Origin: G039029935 sp039029935
GTDB taxonomy: Bacteria; Chloroflexota; Anaerolineae; Caldilineales; Caldilineaceae
Direction: 5' to 3'
NCBI GenBank assembly: GCA_039029935.1
Contig: JBCCFC010000754.1
Span: forward strand, 1 to 6,761
Length of the DNA: 6,761 bases
Shown piece after piece: positions 1 to 4,937 of this stretch. The notes below the pieces were generated by a model. It worked only from the letters and a program-made list of their open reading frames with translations, did not search any database and was not told where the DNA came from. Made by a program: the position numbers and the translations under genes. Within the stretch, counting starts at the first letter, position 1, and each line of letters opens with the position of its first letter.

Positions 1-16
1 AAAGGGTAGTTTTTAT

Positions 17-87
17 GCGGGTATAGCATAGTGGTAATGCCCTGGCCTTCCAAGCCAGTCAGATGAGTTCGATTCTCATTACCCGCT
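17..87 (+). tRNA. tRNA-Gly (anticodon TCC)
   Basis: The 71-nt sequence folds as a standard cloverleaf. The acceptor arms GCGGGTA (17-23) and TACCCGC (80-86) pair fully, followed by discriminator T87. The anticodon stem is CTGGC/GCCAG around the loop CTTCCAA, giving anticodon TCC, which reads GGA/GGG glycine codons. The T arm is ATGAG-TTCGATT-CTCAT. No CCA is encoded, so it must be added after transcription. Its promoter is not visible because the gene sits at the left edge. It is followed 53 nt later by a second tRNA on the same strand, so the two may be cotranscribed. Confidence 0.96.
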
Positions 88-140
88 CTTTTCACATATC
101 TTCAAGATAACAAAGCTTCACGATGCTTGGAACAATACTT

Positions 141-212
141 GGATCGGTAGCTCAATGGCAGAGCAGGGAGCTCATAACTCCTTGGTTACAGGTTCGAGTC
201 CTGTCCGATCCA
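141..212 (+). tRNA. tRNA with CAT anticodon (Met elongator or Ile2)
   Basis: This is a 72-nt cloverleaf. The acceptor arms GGATCGG (141-147) and CCGATCC (205-211) pair fully, with discriminator A212. The D arm is GCTC/GAGC with a short loop, and the T arm is ACAGG-TTCGAGT-CCTGT. The anticodon stem GGGAG/CTCCT encloses loop CTCATAA, so the anticodon is CAT. The paired 1-72 position and the absence of three consecutive G:C pairs next to the anticodon loop argue against an initiator tRNA. The sequence alone does not separate elongator Met from the Ile2 species, whose C34 is converted to lysidine by TilS; the CTCATAA loop and TTGGT-type variable region resemble known Ile2 genes. CCA is not encoded. 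Confidence 0.94.
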
Positions 213-227
213 CTTTAGTTTTTCTAC

Positions 228-1391
228 TCATTCAATCATAACACTTTGTCCATCTGGTTTTAATTCAAATATAAATGGTTTCCAGGCTCCTATTTGCGTA
301 TGGGTCGATAATCCAAGCAACTGATCAATAATGGCCGTTGTTGTGAGATAGACAAGATAGTTTTGTTGAGGCATTTGCAGATGACTGTGCGCTTCATGCC
401 AACCAGCAAACCCATCGTTAAGCCAAGTCACCCAGTAAACAGAGGATATGCCTGCCCCTGCATGGTTGGTAAAAACAATGTCACCACCTTGTGGCCCCAT
501 GCCAAAAGGGATTTTTGCGTTTAGCTGTACCCTCTGTTCTTGCACCAAGAAGAACATATCTGCACCATCTGTCGCGGAACCCATCCAAAACACCGCATCA
601 TCGGCCATAAGCTCCACCAAATCCCATTGCGAATTCTCTTTTGTCGCCAATACGATTGAGTGACCTATTTCCGCTTGCCATTCTTCGCTTGACAGGTCAG
701 GCCAACCTGCGGATGAGCCGAGCAAGACAAGACGTTGACTGTTATAGTTTGTTTGGACAAAATCAGCGTAGGCACGAATTAAAGGCAATGCCCATGTGGT
801 ATCAAAAGCATCAGGCGTTGGTTGAACCAATTGCCCCTCGACAGCACTCAACGGGTTGCCCCACCAGATTGATTGAGTGAGATTCATCGTTGATAGTTCA
901 GACGCCGCTGCAAACGCTGTCTCTGGTGTAAACGGCCCGACAATCGCATGGACAGTCTTGTCCTTGAGCATTTTTTGCGCAGTGCGTTGTGTGTGTGTGG
1001 GGACATTTGAGTCATCCATTGCCAGTGGCATCAAATCAATTTCGCTTTCCGCCAACAAATCGGCTGGATACTCCGCAATTGACATGCGCACCGCATCCAA
1101 TGCGCTATACCCTGTCTGCCGATAAAGTCCTTCAAACGGGGCAATCAGCCCAATCTTGACGATGGGTCTTGTGGATGCATAGTCGGTTGTGTCCGAAATC
1201 GCTGGCAGTTGCTCGGCTATATCACTCACGTCATTCGTACAGGCTGTCAAAACCAGCACCAAGCTCAGCAAGAAAACGACGGACTTACCGACCACCGACC
1301 TACCGACCACCGACCTACCGACCACCGACCTACCGACCACTGACCTACCGACCACTGACCTATTCTTTTGTTCACTACGGAGCATAACCAT
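228..1391 (-). CDS. ABC-type substrate-binding lipoprotein (Leu/Ile/Val-binding-protein-like fold)
   Basis: Predicted extracytoplasmic solute- or ligand-binding lipoprotein of the type I periplasmic binding protein family (Peripla_BP_6-like). A hydrophobic segment ending in the lipobox LTAC marks signal peptidase II cleavage and leaves a mature protein of about 337 residues. The mature part begins with the typical strand IVKIGLIAPFEG, followed by a helix (YSALDAVRMSIAEY) and the motif VHAIVGPFTPETAFAAASEL, which match the first lobe of the fold. The ligand is not predictable. The start is uncertain. ATG at 1391 (387 aa) overlaps the mltG stop by 17 nt and has AAGGA 13 nt upstream; ATG at 1385 is also possible. 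Between these ATGs and the hydrophobic core lie five RSVVG repeats, giving an unusually long basic n-region. A GTG inside the last repeat (1295) would give the compact signal peptide MVGKSVVFLLSLVLVLTAC. No permease or ATPase gene is next to it, so it may be a sensor or an orphan binding protein. It ends convergently with the tRNA genes, and no terminator hairpin is visible. Confidence 0.83.
   Translation of the reverse strand: MVMLRSEQKNRSVVGRSVVGRSVVGRSVVGRSVVGKSVVFLLSLVLVLTACTNDVSDIAEQLPAISDTTDYASTRPIVKIGLIAPFEGLYRQTGYSALDAVRMSIAEYPADLLAESEIDLMPLAMDDSNVPTHTQRTAQKMLKDKTVHAIVGPFTPETAFAAASELSTMNLTQSIWWGNPLSAVEGQLVQPTPDAFDTTWALPLIRAYADFVQTNYNSQRLVLLGSSAGWPDLSSEEWQAEIGHSIVLATKENSQWDLVELMADDAVFWMGSATDGADMFFLVQEQRVQLNAKIPFGMGPQGGDIVFTNHAGAGISSVYWVTWLNDGFAGWHEAHSHLQMPQQNYLVYLTTTAIIDQLLGLSTHTQIGAWKPFIFELKPDGQSVMIE
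1286..1360 (-). repeat. Five-copy 15-bp tandem repeat in the lipoprotein 5' end
   Basis: Five head-to-tail copies of a 15-bp unit, TACCGACCACCGACC on the plus strand, occupy 1286-1300, 1301-1315, 1316-1330, 1331-1345 and 1346-1360. The first three are identical. The last two share one C-to-T change at the same place, which is silent in the lipoprotein frame. Read on the minus strand in that frame, each unit encodes RSVVG, and the array is followed by a sixth partial copy, KSVV, that runs into the signal-peptide core. Because the unit is a multiple of three, gain or loss of copies keeps the reading frame. Confidence 0.97.
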
Positions 1392-2673
1392 AAATCTGTA
1401 TATATCCTTGATGTTCAGCATAGGTTTGTGAAAAGACATGACGGCCATCCTCCCCTGTGCCCAAGAAGAAGCAGTAGCCTGTTGCGGCGGGATTCCGTGT
1501 TGCTTCAAGCGCGCTCAGTCCGGGATTCGCAATAGGATTGGGTGGCAAGCCCTCGTTGAGATACGTATTGTAGGGACTGATGACATTCTGATATTCTTCG
1601 ACACTCTGGGGCTTCCACCACCAGTTGCCGACCACACCACGCGCATATTGTACGGTTGGGTCTGCCTGTAAATATGTACCACCAACATCGGTGATGCAAC
1701 GGCCCGTAAGTCGGTTGAGATAGACACTGGCAATCAGTGGGCGTTCATCGGCCTGCACAGCCTCGCGCTCGACAATACTGGCGAGATTCACAAGGTCGCG
1801 ACCACTCAGGCCACTACGCCCACCAATGAGGCCGTCATTGCCCATTTTGTTTTCAAAATTGTTGAGAAAAGCGGCAACGACGAGTTCCGGTGTACTGGCA
1901 AAAACAGGGAAGCGATAGGTGTCGGGAAAGAGAAATCCTTCCAGTGATGCATCGTTGGGGAAGTTCTGTAGAAAGTCATAGTTATCAAAAATAGCAAGTG
2001 TCCGTGGTTGACGCACGGCGGTTAAAAAGCGGTCTGGCTCGATAATATTACCTTCGGCCAATCGTTCTGCGATCTCCTCAGCACGGAATCCTTCGGGGAT
2101 AGTGATGAGTGCTTCTTCGAAGAGCGCGTTTTGCAGAGACTCGGCAATTTCAGGCATCGTCATCGTGTCTGCCAACATAAAGTTGCCCGCTTCAATCCGT
2201 CGTTCCAATCCACTGACACGCAGATACAGATTAAACAAGTCCGAATCGTTAATAAACCCTTCTGCCTCTAATCGTGCCGCCACAAAGCGCGCTGGTTCAC
2301 CAGGGTTGATGACAAAAGGTTGTGGGCGTGGATCGGTTCCAGCAGGAATATCCAACTCATTTTCTCGCAGGCGTAGGCTATAGGCAAGAATCTGCTTTTC
2401 GATGTTGTCTGGGGTCAACGCACCTTGTCCAGCAGTCGGGTCAATCAGCCCCTGTGTCTCCTGTGGCGCACCCAGCAATTGCTCGGCCAAATGTGCATTG
2501 CTGACCACCCAGACACCTGCCAATACACCCACAACCATGAGCAAAAATCCAACCCGAATCAAGTTCACAAAAATAGGGCCGGGGCGGAAAAAACGACGTG
2601 ATGCCGATTGTTGTGTACGGGCAGCAGAAATTCGGCTTTTTCGATAGTCTAAAATATCACGGTTTTGTTTCAT
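1375..2673 (-). CDS. mltG: Endolytic murein transglycosylase MltG (YceG-like)
   Basis: MltG is a membrane-anchored lytic transglycosylase that cuts nascent peptidoglycan glycan strands and so sets their length. This 432-aa protein has a basic cytoplasmic N-terminus (to about residue 31), one transmembrane helix (about 35-58), a linker, and a LysM-like subdomain (about 119-215, including FVINPGEPARFVAARLEAEGF). The YceG catalytic domain follows. Its signature LASIVEREA (297-305) contains the probable catalytic glutamate E302, by analogy with E218 of E. coli MltG. Conserved downstream motifs are SVYLNRL (316-322), QADPTVQYA (336-344), SPYNTYLNEGLPPNPIANPG (366-385) and HVFSQTYAEH (412-421). A Trp-rich insertion around GNWWWKP (349-355) lengthens the loop after DPTVQY relative to E. 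coli. It starts 8 nt after the ruvX stop, and its own stop lies inside the 5' end of the lipoprotein gene, which supports cotranscription. Confidence 0.96.
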   Translation of the reverse strand: MKQNRDILDYRKSRISAARTQQSASRRFFRPGPIFVNLIRVGFLLMVVGVLAGVWVVSNAHLAEQLLGAPQETQGLIDPTAGQGALTPDNIEKQILAYSLRLRENELDIPAGTDPRPQPFVINPGEPARFVAARLEAEGFINDSDLFNLYLRVSGLERRIEAGNFMLADTMTMPEIAESLQNALFEEALITIPEGFRAEEIAERLAEGNIIEPDRFLTAVRQPRTLAIFDNYDFLQNFPNDASLEGFLFPDTYRFPVFASTPELVVAAFLNNFENKMGNDGLIGGRSGLSGRDLVNLASIVEREAVQADERPLIASVYLNRLTGRCITDVGGTYLQADPTVQYARGVVGNWWWKPQSVEEYQNVISPYNTYLNEGLPPNPIANPGLSALEATRNPAATGYCFFLGTGEDGRHVFSQTYAEHQGYIQIYGYAP

Positions 2674-2681
2674 AAAGGTAT

Positions 2682-3209
2682 TTAGGTTGATCCTGTCGCT
2701 ACTTCCATTGACGATTCTTTTGCAGGTGATCCTGTTGCAGGTGGTTCTTTTGGAGGCAGGTCAATGCGATCAAGGTCATGCAACTCACCCACACGCTTTT
2801 TGTCCAAATAACTCTGCAAAATCACTGCCGCTGCCGCTGCATCTTCGCCAATCTTCTCTTTAATCTTGCCGCCACGAATAATCTCTTGTGCGGCAAAGGT
2901 ACTCAGTCGTTCATCCCAGAACAAGATGGGGACAGGATAGCCGAGAATGGCGCGCAATGCATGAGCCAATTTCATGGCCCACTTGCGTGTACTCTTGGCG
3001 CGTTCCCCCTCACTGCCATCCATGTTTAAGGGCAGACCACAAACGACGGCTTCGGCACTTTCCACACGCACCCAATTTGCCAGTCGGTCAAAATCTTCGC
3101 GTCTCGATTTGCGATGAATGACAGTAACGGGGCGCGCCGCCAACTCCAGCGGGTCACAGGTGGCGACGCCAATTCGTGCTAGGCCCACATCTAATGCTAA
3201 TAACTTAAT
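2682..3209 (-). CDS. ruvX: RuvX/YqgF-family Holliday junction resolvase-like nuclease, ATT start
   Basis: Member of the YqgF/RuvX RNase H-fold family, known as a putative Holliday junction resolvase and, in E. coli, for a role in pre-16S rRNA processing. Read from ATT at 3209, the protein is 175 aa and begins (M)KLLALDVGLARIGVA, the expected family N-terminus with acidic catalytic residue D7. The next start codon in frame is GTG at 3188, which would remove D7 and half of the first strand, so it is rejected. A strong Shine-Dalgarno AAGGA (3218-3222) lies 8 nt before the ATT. Other motifs are GLPLNMDGSEG (58-68), WDERLST (98-104) and GEDAAAAAVILQSYL (121-135), the last two carrying the remaining acidic residues. 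After about residue 140 there is a roughly 35-aa Pro/Ser-rich tail absent from the compact family members, with pentapeptide repeats LPPKE/PPATG/SPAKE. A sequencing error of ATG to ATT is the main alternative to a true ATT start. Confidence 0.94.
   Translation of the reverse strand: MKLLALDVGLARIGVATCDPLELAARPVTVIHRKSRREDFDRLANWVRVESAEAVVCGLPLNMDGSEGERAKSTRKWAMKLAHALRAILGYPVPILFWDERLSTFAAQEIIRGGKIKEKIGEDAAAAAVILQSYLDKKRVGELHDLDRIDLPPKEPPATGSPAKESSMEVATGST
2715..2759 (-). repeat. Degenerate three-copy 15-bp repeat in the ruvX tail
   Basis: Three diverged 15-bp units lie in tandem on the plus strand: ttcttttgcaggtga (2715-2729), tcctgttgcaggtgg (2730-2744) and ttcttttggaggcag (2745-2759). In the ruvX frame they encode LPPKE, PPATG and SPAKE. 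A weaker match, tcctgtcgc at 2691-2699, suggests an older, longer array. This explains the C-terminal extension of RuvX as repeat expansion outside the nuclease fold. Confidence 0.72.
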
Positions 3210-3217
3210 GGTGCTAT

Positions 3218-3222
3218 TCCTT
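3218..3222 (-). promoter_or_regulatory. Ribosome binding site that fixes the ruvX start
   Basis: The minus strand reads AAGGA, then the 8-nt spacer ATAGCACC, then ATT AAG TTA TTA. The spacing is ideal for initiation at the ATT (3209-3207) and too long for the GTG at 3188. The site lies in the 15-nt gap directly after the stop codon of the SDR gene, at 3225. Confidence 0.8.
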
Positions 3223-3224
3223 AA

Positions 3225-3929
3225 TTATACAGAGCGCGTAATGCCGCCATCGACACGGATATTCTGCCCGGTGATGTACCCTGCTCCCTCTGATGCAAGA
3301 AAGGAAACTGTCGCAGAAATTTCATCGGTCTTACCATAACGTTGCATCGGGATACGCGCTCGGAATTCTTCTTTCTCAGGCAGGCTGTCGATAAAACCGG
3401 GCAGAACATTATTCATACGGATATTTTCTGCTGCATATCGATCTGCAAACAGTTTTGTATACGATGCTAACCCCGCTCGGAACACGCCCGATGTTGGAAA
3501 CACGGGGTCTGGCTCAAACACGGCAAAAGTAGAAATGTTGATGATGCTGCCTGACTGTTGCTGTTGCATGATGGGTGTGACCAACCGTGTCGGACGGATA
3601 ACGTTCATCAAGTAGACATCTAACCCTCGATGCCAGTCCTCATCGGTTAGCTCCAATAGCGGTCCTCGCGGCCCATGTCCCCCACTGTTCACCAACACAT
3701 CAACACGCCCCCAGCGCTCAAAAGTCTCATCCACCAATCGTTGAAGATCATCGTTCGACTGATTGGAGCCTGTGACGCCAACGCCACCTAGCTCCTTTGC
3801 CAGTGCCTCGCCTTTGCCCGACGAGGACAAAATTGCAATGTTAAATCTGTCTTCGGCCAGTCTTCGTGCTGCATCTGCACCCATCCCACTGCCGCCAGCG
3901 GTGATGATTGCTACTTTGTTTGTATCCAT
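3225..3929 (-). CDS. Short-chain dehydrogenase/reductase-like protein with a non-canonical active site
   Basis: A 234-aa Rossmann-fold protein of the classical SDR type. The N-terminal nucleotide-binding strand VAIITAGGSGMGADAARRLA (residues 6-25) carries the TGxxxGxG-type glycine motif with a T-A start. NSGG (81-84) stands in place of NNAG, and GSIINIS (127-133) supplies the usual active-site Ser. In the expected YxxxK segment the protein reads FPTSGVFRAGLASYTK, so Ser147 and Arg151 occupy the Tyr and Lys positions when aligned on the following AGL. The C-terminus IRMNNVLPGFIDS and GYITGQNIRVDGGITRSV (217-234) is typical of FabG-like SDRs. It may therefore be a reductase with an altered mechanism or a nucleotide-binding protein with little activity; the substrate is unknown. 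The start is ATG at 3929, with AAGGA about 14 nt upstream. It sits 27 nt after the protease gene and 15 nt before ruvX. Confidence 0.92.
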   Translation of the reverse strand: MDTNKVAIITAGGSGMGADAARRLAEDRFNIAILSSSGKGEALAKELGGVGVTGSNQSNDDLQRLVDETFERWGRVDVLVNSGGHGPRGPLLELTDEDWHRGLDVYLMNVIRPTRLVTPIMQQQQSGSIINISTFAVFEPDPVFPTSGVFRAGLASYTKLFADRYAAENIRMNNVLPGFIDSLPEKEEFRARIPMQRYGKTDEISATVSFLASEGAGYITGQNIRVDGGITRSV

Positions 3930-3956
3930 GATTTACATCTACATCCTTGTGTATGT

Positions 3957-4418
3957 TTAGCCCAATTCGCCAAAATAGAATAGATTGCTTGCTGGGTCTA
4001 CTGCAAAGCGGATTCGATTGAGAAATCCATCCAGCCCAATAAAGTTGGGGAAACGCCACTCGTCGTCAGGTAATAAGTCGGGGACAAAAACGGTTGCCGG
4101 AACTTCCTGCGCCTCACCAATGAGTGCTTCAAATCGAATAGGCATTCGATACAACCATCCTTGATAATTTAGGCCGCGAATATTGAGCGGTGCTTGAAGT
4201 TTATGCAGCGGTTCCGCAGACCATTCAACTTGTTTGAACAGCAGAGGGTCTAAAATACACCAAGGCGCACCCGTATCTACAATAGTGGGAATTGGCTTGG
4301 ATTGGTCGGCTAGATAGATATGAACAACGATCCTTGCCGTTATTTCATCCTTGTATTGATCAAAATATTCGGTTGCTCCTTGGGCAAAGATATCTAGCCC
4401 TAACGGGAAATCAGTCAT
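3957..4418 (-). CDS. Retropepsin-like (clan AA) single-domain aspartic protease
   Basis: A 153-aa protein with the hallmark of retropepsin-like aspartic proteases: TIVDTGAPWCIL (residues 45-56), where D48-T49-G50-A51 is the catalytic D-T/S-G-A motif after a beta hairpin (RIVVHIYLADQSKPIP). A second, C-terminal element NFIGLDGFLNRIRFAVDP (125-142) matches the hydrophobic-hydrophobic-Gly motif (often ILG.DFL) that closes the fold. Only one DTG is present, so the active enzyme should be a homodimer with one Asp from each chain. No signal peptide or membrane segment is visible, so it is probably cytoplasmic. Its ATG overlaps the TAA stop of the preceding gene by one base (TAATG at 4420-4416), indicating translational coupling to that gene, whose product is a likely partner or substrate. 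The natural substrate is unknown. Confidence 0.85.
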   Translation of the reverse strand: MTDFPLGLDIFAQGATEYFDQYKDEITARIVVHIYLADQSKPIPTIVDTGAPWCILDPLLFKQVEWSAEPLHKLQAPLNIRGLNYQGWLYRMPIRFEALIGEAQEVPATVFVPDLLPDDEWRFPNFIGLDGFLNRIRFAVDPASNLFYFGELG

Positions 4419-4936
4419 TATGAGATCACCTTATGTACGATTGTGTTACGCGCCAATATTTCTTCGCCGCCCAGAGATTCAATGAGTTCGTCAAATTCTT
4501 TGAGTGTAGGTGCATCGGCAATTAATTCACCATCTTTGACGGCCAACCAATGTCCAATTTCATATTCATCATTGTGCTCTCGAATCCATTTTGCCGATGC
4601 TTGCAATGCACCGGGTGTGTTTGGCTCCCACCGACGTTTAACAACACGTGCTGGTGCGGGGCTAAATAATGGTTGAATACGAATAAAAACGTTATTTTTG
4701 GGAAATCGTTCAAGACCAATTTTTGATAAATGCTCTGCCTGCTGTAAATCAACAAATGCTAGAGACGCGCTAATCGCTTTATCAAGCTGGTCCGCATTTG
4801 CCAAATACCAATCCGTCTGCTTCATAATCCGGCGATACGCACGCCCACTTTGGGTTTCAGCGGTTTCCATTAACTCTTGAATTAGCCCATCCGATGGTCT
4901 GACCAAAGGCGTACCATTTCCATTTACAGTACTCAT
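4418..4936 (-). CDS. Uncharacterised protein with DUF5678-like C-terminal domain
   Basis: The 172-aa product has no recognised enzyme motif. The N-terminal two thirds is mostly helical with many charged residues (for example LIQELMETAETQSGRAYRRI and AISASLAFVDLQQAEHLSKI). The C-terminal region (about residues 114-172) contains YEIGHWLAVKDGELIADAPT followed by a helix and NTIVHKV. This resembles the small DUF5678 domain (W.AV.DGE.VA ... helix ... V.KV), whose function is unknown. An in-frame upstream ATG at 4987 would overlap the previous gene by 50 nt and lacks a ribosome site. ATG at 4936 is preferred because it follows the upstream stop by one base and has GGGAG 11 nt before it. The gene overlaps the aspartic protease gene by one base, so the two products probably act together. 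The DUF5678 assignment is from memory of the motif and is moderate. Confidence 0.82.
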   Translation of the reverse strand: MSTVNGNGTPLVRPSDGLIQELMETAETQSGRAYRRIMKQTDWYLANADQLDKAISASLAFVDLQQAEHLSKIGLERFPKNNVFIRIQPLFSPAPARVVKRRWEPNTPGALQASAKWIREHNDEYEIGHWLAVKDGELIADAPTLKEFDELIESLGGEEILARNTIVHKVIS

Positions 4937-4937
4937 A

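Noticed and set aside
98..110. Small palindrome TATCTT-C-AAGATA between the two tRNAs as a terminator
   Set aside because: The one-base loop and AT-rich stem with no following T tract make a functional terminator unlikely.
17..212. tRNA genes as an integration (att) site for a genomic island
   Set aside because: No integrase, no repeated tRNA 3' fragment and no phage genes were seen in the window.
1286..1360. Possible CRISPR array
   Set aside because: The 15-bp units are directly adjacent with no spacers, are far shorter than CRISPR repeats, and lie inside a coding frame. No cas gene is present.
1169..1431. Plus-strand open frames encoding TDLPT and YRPPT repeats
   Set aside because: They are antisense readings of the 15-bp array inside the lipoprotein gene. 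They have no ribosome site and no conserved content outside the repeat.
1392..1508. Upstream starts for the lipoprotein (ATG at 1508 and others)
   Set aside because: These would overlap the conserved C-terminus of mltG by up to 134 nt and add about 40 residues with no signal-peptide character. The 1391/1385 ATGs, or a GTG within the repeats, are better.
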